From assembly GCA_964651385.1 (NCBI GenBank), contig CAZYYM010000006.1, positions 1 through 64,000 of the forward strand: a DNA stretch of 64,000 bases, given 5' to 3'. Position numbers and translations under genes: made by a program. Below the pieces are notes generated by a model, which was not told the origin of the DNA, made no database searches, and worked only from the letters and a program-made list of their open reading frames with translations. The stretch comes from GCA-001735895 sp964651385. GTDB taxonomy: Bacteria; Pseudomonadota; Gammaproteobacteria; GCA-001735895. Below, in pieces: positions 9,786-19,343 of this stretch (positions are counted from its first letter, which is position 1; each line of letters opens with the position of its first letter).

Positions 9786-11236
9786 CCCACAACCGTCGGC
9801 ATATTACCCACTTCAACAATTTTCATGGCGTTGGTACCACCACCAGTACCCATTAAATCACCCTTGGTGATAACAACGTGGTCACCATCCTGGACTACAT
9901 GGCGCTTTTTCAGCATATCAACCACTTCCCAGTTGGCTTCGGCATGGTTGGTGTGAACGGTGGGAAAATAAATCGGGAAAACCCCCCGGTATAGATTGAC
10001 TTTTCGATTCGTTTGTTCGTGACGCGACAGCGCATAAATCGGAATGCCCGAGCTGATGCGCGACATCCACAAGGCGGTCGAACCCGATTCGGTAAGCGAA
10101 GCTATGGCCCGCACATTCAGATGATTGGCGGTGTACATGGTAGCCATAGCAATGGCCTCATCAACCTGGTTGAACGTGGAATTGAGGCGATGAGACGATT
10201 TGCTGGCGCGCTTTTCCCTCTCGGCACTGAGACAAATATCCGACATGGATTTAATAGTCAGGGCCGGGTATGCGCCTGTTGCGGTTTCGGCTGAAAGCAT
10301 GACCGCGTCGGTGCCATCCAGCACCGCATTGGCAACATCAAAAACTTCGGCACGAGTTGGAATCGGATTATCACGCATGGATTCCATCATCTGTGTCGCC
10401 GTGATAACAACACAATTCATACTGCGCGACAAATTGATGATTCGTTTTTGCAATGCGGGTAGATTCGCATCACCCATTTCCACACCGAGATCACCACGCG
10501 CTATCATAATCGCATCGGAGGCTTCGATAATAGTTTCGATATTTTCAATTGCTTCTGCACGCTCTATTTTAGCTACGATACCACCGTGGCCACCGGCCTC
10601 ACGTAACAATCGCCGAGCAGTGGTTATATCTTCGGCGGTGCGGGGAAAAGATACGGCCAGATAATCGGCATCCAGTCTTGCCGCTGTAATGATATCGGCC
10701 TTATCCTTTTCGGTTAGCGCTTCAGCAGTTAACCCACCTCCTTTCAGATTAATACCCTTGTTATTCGACAGCTCGCCACCAACTTCGACGATGCAGTTAA
10801 TCCTCGGGCCTTCGACTGATTGAACCTTGAGAACAATTCGACCATCGTCGAGCACCAGCACATTACCTTTTTCAACATCGCTGGGTAAAGGTTTGTAGGT
10901 AATGCCGACCTGGAACTGGTCACCATCGTTAACGTCACATTCAGCATTTAGACAAAACCTGTCGCCATTTTCGAGAGTGATTGCTTCATTTTTGAACCGT
11001 TCTATTCGAATTTTTGGGCCTTGCAAATCAGCCAGAATACCAAGGAACCTATGATTGGCATCTCCAATTCTTCGGACTTTCTCCGCCCGAGCGATATGGT
11101 CCTCAGGATTGCCATGCGAAAAATTAAGGCGGACAACATCAACACCGGCTTTAACGACAGCATCGAGAGCTTCGTCGGACTCGGTAGCCGGTCCCAGCGT
11201 TGCAATTATCTTGGTTCTACGCAATACTTTTATCAT
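9782..11236 (-). CDS. pykA: pyruvate kinase
   Basis: A 484-residue glycolytic enzyme making pyruvate and ATP from phosphoenolpyruvate and ADP. The N-terminus RRTKIIATLGPATES, the VRLNFSHG motif, the active-site segment KIERAEAIENIE (near residue 225), the MIARGDLGVE loop and VITATQMMESM are all present. Length and sequence resemble the AMP-activated PykA type. The start overlaps the end of pgk by 20 bases and has an AAGGA stretch upstream, so it is probably translated from the pgk transcript. Confidence 0.95.
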   Translation of the reverse strand: MIKVLRRTKIIATLGPATESDEALDAVVKAGVDVVRLNFSHGNPEDHIARAEKVRRIGDANHRFLGILADLQGPKIRIERFKNEAITLENGDRFCLNAECDVNDGDQFQVGITYKPLPSDVEKGNVLVLDDGRIVLKVQSVEGPRINCIVEVGGELSNNKGINLKGGGLTAEALTEKDKADIITAARLDADYLAVSFPRTAEDITTARRLLREAGGHGGIVAKIERAEAIENIETIIEASDAIMIARGDLGVEMGDANLPALQKRIINLSRSMNCVVITATQMMESMRDNPIPTRAEVFDVANAVLDGTDAVMLSAETATGAYPALTIKSMSDICLSAEREKRASKSSHRLNSTFNQVDEAIAMATMYTANHLNVRAIASLTESGSTALWMSRISSGIPIYALSRHEQTNRKVNLYRGVFPIYFPTVHTNHAEANWEVVDMLKKRHVVQDGDHVVITKGDLMGTGGGTNAMKIVEVGNMPTVVG

Positions 11237-12416
11237 AGTCTTTCTTCCTTTGTTCCAGCATCGCTACCGCCGGCAATTGTTTACCTTCCAGAAACTCAAG
11301 AAAAGCGCCGCCGCCGGTCGATATGTAGGAAACCTGATCGGCGACCCCGTATTTGTCAACGGCCGCCAGCGTATCACCACCACCTGCAATGGAAAAAGCC
11401 GCCGAACCGGCAATCGCCGTCGCCAAGGTTCTGGTACCTTCTCCAAATTGATCAAACTCGAACACGCCAACCGGGCCATTCCACACTACAGTGGCGGATT
11501 GCTGCATAATTTCGGCAAACCGCGCAGCCGTCTGTGGGCCGATATCAAATATCATATCGTCATCGGTAACTTCTTCAACCAGCTTGATGACCGCTTCCGC
11601 CTGTTCGGAAAATGCTTTACCACAAACCACATCGGTCGGTACCGGAATCTCTCTGCCTTTGGTCCGTGCCTGCTTGATTAGCCGCCTGGCTTCGGGAATT
11701 AAATCCACTTCAACCAAAGATTTACCAACATTATAGCCTGCCGCGGCAATAAAGGTATTGGCAATACCACCTCCCGGAATAAGCTGATCGACAAGCTTCG
11801 ACAATGAATCGAGCACGGTGAGCTTGGTCGAAACCTTGGAACCGCCGACAATAGCCACCATCGGACGTTTCGGATTATCCAGCGCCTTCGACAATGCCTC
11901 GAGCTCTGCTGCCAATAGCGGTCCTGCGCAGGCTATCGGTGCGTAGCTGCCCGCACCATGCGTTGAAGCCTGGGCACGATGCGCAGTACCAAAAGCATCC
12001 ATCACGTAAACATCGCAAAGGCTTGCGTATTGACGCGATAAGGTTTCATCATTGGTCTTTTCACCCGCATTAAAGCGGACATTTTCCAGCAAAACAACAT
12101 CGCCGTCAGCCATTTCGGGTGATGCCTGCAAATAATTGTCAACTAACGGAATTTGCCGCGACAACGCCTCACCGAGATAGTCAGCGACCGGTTTGAGCGA
12201 ATACTGTGCTTCCGGTTTGCCTTCTGTCGGGCGGCCAAGATGAGACATAACCATCAGTTGCGCCCCCGCATCCATGCAAAACCGAATCGCGGGCAACGAT
12301 GCCCTGATACGTTGATCGCTGGTGACAACACCGTCCTTCACCGGTACGTTTAAATCCTGGCGTATGAGCACACGCTTGCCACGCAAATCAAGATCGGTCA
12401 TTTTGATTACAGTCAT
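11217..12416 (-). CDS. pgk: phosphoglycerate kinase
   Basis: A 399-residue glycolytic enzyme transferring phosphate from 1,3-bisphosphoglycerate to ADP. It shows the substrate-binding RQDLNVP, HLGRP, NVRFNAGE and the nucleotide-site GGGDTLAAV and STGGGAFLEFLEG motifs. The ATG at 12416 gives MTVIKMTDLDL, as in E. coli Pgk, with a GAGGAG site; the longer frame begins at a TTG at 12443. Downstream pyk overlaps by 20 bases. A terminator separates it from gap upstream, so pgk-pyk may have their own promoter in the 146-base gap. Confidence 0.96.
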   Translation of the reverse strand: MTVIKMTDLDLRGKRVLIRQDLNVPVKDGVVTSDQRIRASLPAIRFCMDAGAQLMVMSHLGRPTEGKPEAQYSLKPVADYLGEALSRQIPLVDNYLQASPEMADGDVVLLENVRFNAGEKTNDETLSRQYASLCDVYVMDAFGTAHRAQASTHGAGSYAPIACAGPLLAAELEALSKALDNPKRPMVAIVGGSKVSTKLTVLDSLSKLVDQLIPGGGIANTFIAAAGYNVGKSLVEVDLIPEARRLIKQARTKGREIPVPTDVVCGKAFSEQAEAVIKLVEEVTDDDMIFDIGPQTAARFAEIMQQSATVVWNGPVGVFEFDQFGEGTRTLATAIAGSAAFSIAGGGDTLAAVDKYGVADQVSYISTGGGAFLEFLEGKQLPAVAMLEQRKKDYDKSIA

Positions 12417-12504
12417 TGAACGCTCCTCAATACGTACTATCAATTAAAATACTGGCCAGATTAGCCCGAAGAGAATCAATTGGCCTGCCAATGCAGCGAT
12501 GATT

Positions 12505-12543
12505 AAAAAAAGTCACAATCAAAGCTGCCACGCTTTGTTTGAC
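12505..12543 (-). terminator. intrinsic terminator between gap and pgk
   Basis: On the minus strand a hairpin occupies 12543 to 12512: inner stem CAAAGC/GCTTTG with loop GTGGCA, extended by AA/TT and GTCA/TGAC with a small bulge. It is followed directly by seven T residues (12511 to 12505). It lies about 20 bases after the gap stop, so it should end or attenuate tkt-gap transcripts before pgk. Confidence 0.7.
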
Positions 12544-12562
12544 AGAATAATTTCCAGCTGAT

Positions 12563-13558
12563 TTAAGCGGCCATGACGCGGACCATTTCCAGCACTTTGC
12601 AGGAATAACCCCATTCATTGTCGTACCAGGAAATCAATTTCACAAAATTGCCATCAAGAGCGATTCCAGCTTCAGCATCGAAGGTCGAAGTACAGGCTTC
12701 ACCACGAAAGTCGGTCGAAACCACCTTGTCTTCGGTATAGGCCAATACGCCATTCATGGCACCTTTGGAGGCTTCTTTCATGGCCGCACATATATCTTCG
12801 TAAGAGGCTTCATTCTCAAGCTCAACGGTCAGATCTATTACAGACACGTCAGAGGTAGGTACGCGAAATGACATACCCGTTAATTTGCCATTCAATTCCG
12901 GCAACACGACACCAACCGCTTTGGCGGCACCGGTTGAAGAGGGAATGATATTCTCGAGGATACCACGGCCACCACGCCAGTCTTTCATCGACGGACCGTC
13001 GACAGTTTTCTGAGTTGCAGTCGCGGCGTGGACGGTTGTCATCAATCCACGTTTGAGACCGAATTTATCGTTTACCACCTTGGCGACCGGCGCCAGACAG
13101 TTAGTGGTGCAGGAAGCATTAGAGATTATCGCTTCATCGGCATATTCATCGTTGTTGACGCCATATACAAACATCGGCGTATCGTCTTTCGACGGAGCCG
13201 ACATGATGACTTTATGCGCACCGGCATCAATATGTTTTTGTGCCGTTTCTTTGGTGAGGAACAATCCAGTTGATTCTACGACCACATCGACACTCAAATC
13301 ACTCCATTTTAATTCGGCGGGATCGCGCTTGGCGGTCAACCGAATCTTTCTACCGTCTACGGCCAGCGTACTGCCTTCGATAGTAATATCACCCTTAAAC
13401 TTGCCATGCACCGAATCGTGCTTGAGCATGTATGCCAGGTATTCCGGATCCAGTAAATCGTTAATACCAACGACTTCAATATCGTCAAAATCCTGTGCGG
13501 CACGAAACACCATGCGTCCAATTCGACCAAAGCCATTAATACCGACTCGAATAGCCAT
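12563..13558 (-). CDS. gap: glyceraldehyde-3-phosphate dehydrogenase
   Basis: A 331-residue NAD-dependent enzyme of glycolysis. The Rossmann motif GINGFGRIGRMVFRAA is at the N-terminus, the catalytic cysteine is in SNASCTTNCLAP near residue 150, and the phosphate-site segment RGGRGILENIIPSSTGAAKA is intact. The ATG at 13558 has a strong AGGAG site eight bases upstream. It follows tkt by 46 bases and is followed by an intrinsic terminator. Order tkt-gap-pgk-pyk is common in gammaproteobacteria. Confidence 0.96.
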   Translation of the reverse strand: MAIRVGINGFGRIGRMVFRAAQDFDDIEVVGINDLLDPEYLAYMLKHDSVHGKFKGDITIEGSTLAVDGRKIRLTAKRDPAELKWSDLSVDVVVESTGLFLTKETAQKHIDAGAHKVIMSAPSKDDTPMFVYGVNNDEYADEAIISNASCTTNCLAPVAKVVNDKFGLKRGLMTTVHAATATQKTVDGPSMKDWRGGRGILENIIPSSTGAAKAVGVVLPELNGKLTGMSFRVPTSDVSVIDLTVELENEASYEDICAAMKEASKGAMNGVLAYTEDKVVSTDFRGEACTSTFDAEAGIALDGNFVKLISWYDNEWGYSCKVLEMVRVMAA

Positions 13559-13604
13559 TACCTGTTCTCCTAATCTATAATTGAATTTAAAAACAAAAAA
13601 ACGC

Positions 13605-15611
13605 TTAATCTACGACTTTGCCGATCACCTGATTGACTGCTCCGATAACCTTCTCGACAGTAAATCCGAAATAGGCAAACAATTCTTTGGCCGGCGCCGA
13701 CTCGCCAAATGTGTCAATGCCAACCACCGTGCCATTGAGACCAACATACTTGTACCAACCCTGAGTTACTGCAGCTTCCACAGCAACACGAGCAGTAACA
13801 GTAGCCGGTAATACGGACTCGCGATAGTCCTTCGACTGCTGATCAAACACGGTGGTACTGGGCATTGAAACAACACGGATACTGCGCTCAGCAAGCGCTT
13901 CGGATTGGGCTGCATTGATCGCCAGCTCAACTTCAGAACCAGTCGCAATAATGATAGCTTCAGGCCTGCCTTCGCAGTCTTTGAGTATATATCCACCGCG
14001 TGAAATGGCTGTAATCTGTTCGGGACTACGGCGCATATGCGGCAAACCCTGTCGCGAAAAAACCAAACAGCTAGGCCCTTCGCGATGCTCTATCGCCGCT
14101 TTCCAGCTCACAGCTGACTCTACTGTATCGCAGGGACGCCAGACCTGCATATTCGGAATCATGCGTAAGGTCGGAATTTGCTCGATTGCCTGGTGCGTGG
14201 GGCCGTCTTCGCCGAGGCCGATCGAATCATGAGTGTAGACGAATATGCTTTGAATTTTCATCAGCGCCGCCATACGCAGGGCATTTCGTGCGTATTCGGA
14301 AAACATCAGAAAAGTAGCCCCAAAAGGTATAAATCCACCATGCAGCACTATGCCATTGAGCATCGCCGACATGCCGAATTCTCTGACACCATAATTGATA
14401 TAATTGCATTCAGGGGTATCTGTGCGCATGGGTTTAAATCCCGACCATTCGGTCAGATTAGAACAGCCGAGATCAGCCGATCCACCGAATAGTTCGGGTA
14501 ATAAGGGCGAATAAGCCTCGATTGCGGCCAGCGACGCCTGACGTGTCGCCCTGGTTTCGGCGGCCTCATCGACTTTATTGATAAAGGCCTGAGAGGCTTC
14601 CGCCCAGTTTTCCGGTAACTCTCCACCAATGCGCCTTTCAAACTCGGCAGCGAGTTCGGGATACTCGGCGCGGTAGGCTTCTAAACGCAGCTGCCAGTTG
14701 TCTTCCTCGGTCTGTCCGGCAACTTTGTGATCCCAACCGGCATAAACTTCTTCAGGTATGACGAAAGGTTCGTGTTGCCAACCGAGCTCGATACGGGTTA
14801 GCGCAATTTCTTCGTCGCCGAGGGGGGCGCCGTGGCAACTGTGGTTGCCAGCCTTATTGGGTGAACCAAAACCAATCACCGTTTTGCAGCAAATCAATGA
14901 CGGTTTGGCGGTAACTGCTTTAGCGGCTTCGATGGCAATAAAGACGGCGTCAGCATCGTGTCCATCCACTTCAAGCACATGCCAGCCGTAGGCTTCAAAA
15001 CGCTTTTTAGTATCGTCTTTAAACCAGCCATCAACATGACCGTCGATTGAAATTCCATTGTCGTCCCAGAACGCGACCAGCTTGCCCAGTCCCAATGTGC
15101 CCGCCAACGAACAGGCTTCATGCGATATGCCCTCCATCAAACACCCGTCTCCCAGAAACACAAAGGTGTGATGGTCAACAATTGTGTGCTTATCACAATT
15201 AAAATTCGCGGCCATAGCGCGTTCGGCAATGGCCATTCCTACAGCATTGGAAATACCCTGGCCAAGCGGCCCTGTCGTGGTTTCTATGCCCGGTGCATAG
15301 CCGTATTCCGGATGGCCGGGTGTTCTAGAATGCAACTGGCGAAAATTTTTTAAGTCGTCGATCGATACGTCATAACCACTGAGGTGTAATATCGAGTAAG
15401 GCAGCATTGAGCCATGCCCATTCGACATGACAAAGCGATCACGATCAAACCATTGCGGGTTAGCCGGATTATGCTGCATAAAATCGTTATACAGCACTTC
15501 GGCTATATCGGCCATGCCCATCGGCGCACCCGGATGGCCCGAACTGGCTTTTTGGACCGCATCCATACTTAACGCTCTGATAGCATTGGCTAACGTTTTG
15601 CGTGACGACAT
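13605..15611 (-). CDS. tkt: transketolase
   Basis: A 668-residue thiamine-diphosphate enzyme of the pentose phosphate and Calvin cycles, moving two-carbon ketol units. The N-terminal DAVQKASSGHPGAPMGMAD, the TPP-binding GDGCLMEGISHEA, the HDSIGLGEDGPTHQ loop and the C-terminal IIIATGSEVELA segment are all clear. The length is normal for bacterial Tkt. A GGGAG site precedes the ATG. The gene is divergent from metK and leads the tkt-gap unit. Confidence 0.96.
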   Translation of the reverse strand: MSSRKTLANAIRALSMDAVQKASSGHPGAPMGMADIAEVLYNDFMQHNPANPQWFDRDRFVMSNGHGSMLPYSILHLSGYDVSIDDLKNFRQLHSRTPGHPEYGYAPGIETTTGPLGQGISNAVGMAIAERAMAANFNCDKHTIVDHHTFVFLGDGCLMEGISHEACSLAGTLGLGKLVAFWDDNGISIDGHVDGWFKDDTKKRFEAYGWHVLEVDGHDADAVFIAIEAAKAVTAKPSLICCKTVIGFGSPNKAGNHSCHGAPLGDEEIALTRIELGWQHEPFVIPEEVYAGWDHKVAGQTEEDNWQLRLEAYRAEYPELAAEFERRIGGELPENWAEASQAFINKVDEAAETRATRQASLAAIEAYSPLLPELFGGSADLGCSNLTEWSGFKPMRTDTPECNYINYGVREFGMSAMLNGIVLHGGFIPFGATFLMFSEYARNALRMAALMKIQSIFVYTHDSIGLGEDGPTHQAIEQIPTLRMIPNMQVWRPCDTVESAVSWKAAIEHREGPSCLVFSRQGLPHMRRSPEQITAISRGGYILKDCEGRPEAIIIATGSEVELAINAAQSEALAERSIRVVSMPSTTVFDQQSKDYRESVLPATVTARVAVEAAVTQGWYKYVGLNGTVVGIDTFGESAPAKELFAYFGFTVEKVIGAVNQVIGKVVD

Positions 15612-15767
15612 AAGTTGCTCCCGGGGAAACCTGGTTTATTCCCGATAATGTACAACTACCGAGTAATGAAGGCGGGGTATTCTCTCGTAAATGCCGAAAC
15701 ACAGCAACTCAAAAATATTTTTGTGATCATTGACAAATCCTTTCGACGACCCGGCTAATAATTTGAT
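15612..15767. other. tkt/metK divergent intergenic region
   Basis: The full gap from 15612 to 15921 holds the metK promoter and SAH riboswitch, annotated separately. The tkt-proximal half shows no clear hexamer pair, repeat or reading frame to me; the tkt promoter must lie here but was not identified. Confidence 0.4.
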
Positions 15768-15796
15768 CTGACAGATATCTTTAACTAAACTATACT
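15768..15796 (+). promoter_or_regulatory. sigma-70 promoter of metK-ahcY
   Basis: CTGACA at 15768-15773 and TATACT at 15791-15796 each differ from consensus at one base and are 17 bases apart. The predicted start near 15803 places a small GCCC/GGGC hairpin (15809-15824) and then the whole SAH riboswitch in the leader. Confidence 0.7.
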
Positions 15797-15831
15797 GTTA
15801 GCACATTAGCCCGTATAACTGGGCACTGTTT

Positions 15832-15896
15832 TGTGAGGGGCGCTGCGACAGATTCCCTGCCAGGCTCACAAAGCAGTCATGATAAACGGCGCTCAT
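15832..15896 (+). ncRNA. SAH riboswitch
   Basis: The leader of metK carries the conserved blocks of the S-adenosylhomocysteine riboswitch in order: GAGGGGCGCTGCGAC, CCAGGCTC and AAACGGCGCTCA. The expected pairings are present: GTGAG (15833-15837) with CTCAC (15865-15869) for stem P1, and GGGCGC (15838-15843) with GCGCTC (15889-15894) for the pseudoknot. This class turns genes on when SAH rises. No T-run terminator lies between it and the metK ATG 26 bases later, so control is probably at ribosome access. It precedes metK, with ahcY second. Confidence 0.93.
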
Positions 15897-15921
15897 AAAT
15901 AGATAGTAAACAGGTTTATTT

Positions 15922-17109
15922 ATGAACAGCACTACCCGAAATTCAGCAAATTCTTTTATATTTACGTCTGAATCAGTCTCTGAAGGGCATCCAGATAAGG
16001 TTGCGGATCAAATTTCAGATGCGGTGCTCGATGCGCTTTTAACACAGGATATACATTCGCGGGTGGCTTGCGAGACACTGGTCAAGACCGGTATGGTTAT
16101 GCTCGCGGGTGAAATCACTACCGATGCCTGGGTCGATACCGAAGCACTGGTTCGCGAAACCGTCTGTGGCATTGGTTATGACAATCCGGAATGTGGTTTC
16201 GATGGCAATACCTGCGCCGTGCTGACAGGGCTTGGCAAACAATCGAGCGATATCGCGATGGGTGTGGATGAGTCGGAGGACCATGAGCAGGGCGCCGGTG
16301 ACCAGGGTTTGATGTTCGGCTATGCCAGCAATGATACCGACGTTCTTATGCCCGCACCGATCACTTATGCTCATCGCCTGGTGCAACGCCAGGCCGAGGT
16401 CCGCAAATCGGGAGAATTGCCCTGGTTACAACCCGATGCCAAGAGTCAAATTACATTCCGCTACGAAAATTACGAGCCGGTGGGTATCGAAGCTGTGGTA
16501 CTTTCCACGCAACACAATGAAGACATCGACCTGGCAACGCTACGTGAAGCCGTCATTGAAACCATCCTCAAACCGATATTGCCGTCGGCGTGGCTCGATC
16601 AATGCCGGAATGAACACATTCACGTCAACCCTACCGGGCGTTTTGTCATTGGTGGCCCTGTCGGTGACGCCGGTCTGACAGGTCGAAAAATTATTGTTGA
16701 TACTTACGGCGGCATGGCGCGACACGGAGGTGGCGCCTTTTCCGGTAAAGACCCCTCCAAAGTGGACCGTTCAGCAGCCTACGCTGCGCGTTATGTCGCC
16801 AAGAACATCGTTGCCGCCGGAATTGCCGACCGCTGTGAACTCCAGGTTTCATACGCAATTGGTGTCGCCGAGCCGACGTCGATCAGCGTAGATACTTTTG
16901 GTACAGCGAAAATCGACGACAGCAAAATCATCAACCTGGTTCGACAGCATTTCGATCTGCGACCCAAAGGATTGATCGCGATGCTCGATTTATTAAAACC
17001 AATCTATCAACAGACGGCAGCTTACGGCCATTTCGGTCGTGATGACATCGCTTTGAGCTGGGAAATAACCGATAAAGCCGAGGCATTGAAAGCTGACGCA
17101 GGCCTGTAA
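15922..17109 (+). CDS. metK: S-adenosylmethionine synthetase
   Basis: A 395-residue enzyme making SAM from methionine and ATP. Signature segments are GHPDKVADQ (residues 22-30), GAGDQGLMFGYA and GGGAFSGKDPSKVDRSAAY. The length is somewhat above E. coli MetK (384). Translation starts at the ATG preceded by AGGTTTATTT, and almost the same leader precedes ahcY. Its position directly behind an SAH riboswitch suggests SAM synthesis is raised when SAH accumulates, together with SAH removal by AhcY 41 bases downstream. Confidence 0.96.
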   Translation: MNSTTRNSANSFIFTSESVSEGHPDKVADQISDAVLDALLTQDIHSRVACETLVKTGMVMLAGEITTDAWVDTEALVRETVCGIGYDNPECGFDGNTCAVLTGLGKQSSDIAMGVDESEDHEQGAGDQGLMFGYASNDTDVLMPAPITYAHRLVQRQAEVRKSGELPWLQPDAKSQITFRYENYEPVGIEAVVLSTQHNEDIDLATLREAVIETILKPILPSAWLDQCRNEHIHVNPTGRFVIGGPVGDAGLTGRKIIVDTYGGMARHGGGAFSGKDPSKVDRSAAYAARYVAKNIVAAGIADRCELQVSYAIGVAEPTSISVDTFGTAKIDDSKIINLVRQHFDLRPKGLIAMLDLLKPIYQQTAAYGHFGRDDIALSWEITDKAEALKADAGL

Positions 17110-17150
17110 TATACCCACTCCCCCGCTACATCATTAACTTAGGTTTATCT

Positions 17151-18569
17151 ATGAACGCAACCGCAAAAGACGCACTAAATCAAGACTACCTTATCGCCGA
17201 TATCTCGTTGGCGGCCTGGGGTCGTAAGGAAATCAATATCGCCGAAACCGAAATGCCAGGACTTGTTTCGCTACGCAGCAAATACGCTAAAGATGCGCCA
17301 TTAAAAGGTGCACGTATCGCTGGTTCACTACACATGACTATTCAAACGGCCGTATTAATCGAGACACTGCTTGCGTTAGGCGCCGAAGTCCGCTGGGCCT
17401 CCTGTAATATATTCTCGACACAGGATCACGCCGCAGCGGCCATCGCTGAGTCCGGCGTGCCAGTTTTTGCTTTCAAGGGGGAATCTCTGGAAGATTATTG
17501 GCGTTATACCCACCGCATCATGGAATGGCACGATGGCGGTACCCCAAATATGATCCTCGACGATGGCGGTGACGCGACCATGCTGGTCAACCTCGGTAGT
17601 AAAGCCGAGCAGGATATTTCAGTCCTCGATAGTCCGGGCAGTGAAGAAGAAATTATCATGTTTGCGGCCATTCGAGCCAAACTCGCCGAGTCGCCCAACT
17701 GGTATTCTTCAATCCAGAATAACATCCGCGGAGTTACCGAGGAAACCACCACCGGTGTTCATCGTTTGTACCAGATGCAGGCTCGTGGAGAACTGCCCTT
17801 CCCGGCCTTCAACGTTAACGATTCGGTCACCAAGTCAAAATTTGACAATCTCTATGGTTGTCGCGAATCACTGGTCGACGGCATCAAACGGGCAACGGAT
17901 GTCATGATTGCCGGTAAGGTTGCACTGGTGCTGGGCTATGGCGATGTCGGAAAAGGCTGTGCGCAATCACTAAAAGGTCTTGGCGCGACAGTCCTGGTAA
18001 CCGAAATCGATCCAATTTGCGCATTACAGGCAGCCATGGAAGGGTTTCGTATTGTTACAATGGAAGAAGCCTGCTCGAATGCCGATATTTTCGTCACCAC
18101 TACCGGCAATTTCAACGTCATCCGCCACGAGCATATGCTGGAAATGAAGGATCAGGCGATTGTCTGTAACATCGGGCACTTTGACAACGAAATTCAGGTC
18201 GCCGAACTCAGGCAATACACCTGGGAAAATATTAAACCACAGGTCGACCACATCATCTTCCCGGACGGCAAACGTATTATTTTGCTCGCCGAAGGCCGGT
18301 TGGTAAATCTCGGTTGTGCGACGGGTCATCCAAGTTTTGTGATGTCGAATTCATTTACCAACCAGACACTGGCGCAGATCGAGATCTTCTGTAATCCCGG
18401 CAAGTACAGCAATGAAGTCTATACCCTGCCAAAGCATCTGGATGAAGAAGTAGCGCGCCTGCACCTGGAAAAAATTGGCGTTAATCTAACACGCCTGACC
18501 GCAGAACAAGCCGATTATATCGGGGTTAGCCAGGATGGTCCTTACAAGCCTGAGCACTATCGCTACTAG
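17151..18569 (+). CDS. ahcY: adenosylhomocysteinase (SAH hydrolase)
   Basis: A 472-residue NAD-dependent enzyme that reversibly splits SAH into adenosine and homocysteine, removing the inhibitory product of methylation. The NAD-binding GYGDVGKGCAQSL lies at about 263, and NDSVTKSKFDNLYGC and CNIGHFDNEI are conserved family segments; it ends in YKPEHYRY as the family does. It follows metK by 41 bases with no second riboswitch, so the metK leader should control both genes. Confidence 0.96.
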   Translation: MNATAKDALNQDYLIADISLAAWGRKEINIAETEMPGLVSLRSKYAKDAPLKGARIAGSLHMTIQTAVLIETLLALGAEVRWASCNIFSTQDHAAAAIAESGVPVFAFKGESLEDYWRYTHRIMEWHDGGTPNMILDDGGDATMLVNLGSKAEQDISVLDSPGSEEEIIMFAAIRAKLAESPNWYSSIQNNIRGVTEETTTGVHRLYQMQARGELPFPAFNVNDSVTKSKFDNLYGCRESLVDGIKRATDVMIAGKVALVLGYGDVGKGCAQSLKGLGATVLVTEIDPICALQAAMEGFRIVTMEEACSNADIFVTTTGNFNVIRHEHMLEMKDQAIVCNIGHFDNEIQVAELRQYTWENIKPQVDHIIFPDGKRIILLAEGRLVNLGCATGHPSFVMSNSFTNQTLAQIEIFCNPGKYSNEVYTLPKHLDEEVARLHLEKIGVNLTRLTAEQADYIGVSQDGPYKPEHYRY

Positions 18570-18599
18570 CAGAACCTGAAACAACAGTAGTGATCGGCC

Positions 18600-19343
18600 A
18601 TGGGTTTATCTCGCATATACCTGGAACAATCTCTCACTGTTGATTCGAATGTCACGCTGGACGCGGCTGCCAATCATTATGTGCGTCATGTGCTAAGATT
18701 GAAATCTGGGTCAAGCTGTTTATTGTTTAACGCGGATGAATCCTGTGACTATCTATCCCGGCTGACATTCGAAGGCAAACAAACGCTTGCCCATATTGAA
18801 TCCTGTCTCAAATCAACTTGTGAGTCCAATCTAGACAGCGAAATCATACTGGGTTTGGGCCGTAGCGATCACATCGATTTAAGCATCCAGAAATGTACCG
18901 AACTCGGCGTTATACGTATCGGCATATTTAATGCTCAACATAGCCAGATACCGCTCAAAAGTACCCATCAGGATAAACGCTTGCATCACTGGAGGGCAGT
19001 CGCGATAAAAGCCTGCGAACAATGCGGGCGCCACCGACCCCCTGAAATCGAATTTTTTAACCGGTTCGAAACGGCACTCCACTATTCGGTCGGTCGTATC
19101 AATAAACTGTTACTCAATTTTGATGGCCGGCCATTAACAGAATTATTGCAAGCGTCAGAAAATCAAAATCAGGTTTCATTGTTAATAGGGCCGGAAGGTG
19201 GGCTTTCTACAAAAGAAATTGATCTGGCGAAACAGTTTGAATTTATTCCCGTACGGATGGGGCCACGCGTCATGCGCACCGAAACGGCTGCGATGACTTC
19301 ACTCGCTATAGCCCAATCGATCTGTGGTGATCTTAACGACTAG
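18600..19343 (+). CDS. rsmE: 16S rRNA m3U1498 methyltransferase
   Basis: A 247-residue SPOUT-class enzyme methylating U1498 of 16S rRNA with SAM. It has an N-terminal PUA-like domain (NHYVRHVLRLKSG), then the trefoil-knot motifs LIGPEGGLS near residue 197 and RMGPRVMRTETAA at the end. The start ATG is 30 bases after ahcY, so it may ride on the same SAH-regulated transcript, which is notable for a SAM-using enzyme. Its last 11 bases overlap the convergent CheW-like gene. Confidence 0.93.
   Translation: MGLSRIYLEQSLTVDSNVTLDAAANHYVRHVLRLKSGSSCLLFNADESCDYLSRLTFEGKQTLAHIESCLKSTCESNLDSEIILGLGRSDHIDLSIQKCTELGVIRIGIFNAQHSQIPLKSTHQDKRLHHWRAVAIKACEQCGRHRPPEIEFFNRFETALHYSVGRINKLLLNFDGRPLTELLQASENQNQVSLLIGPEGGLSTKEIDLAKQFEFIPVRMGPRVMRTETAAMTSLAIAQSICGDLND

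Noticed and set aside
13053..13580. 175-codon frame opposite gap
   Set aside because: Shadow of the gap coding strand; gap motifs are unambiguous.
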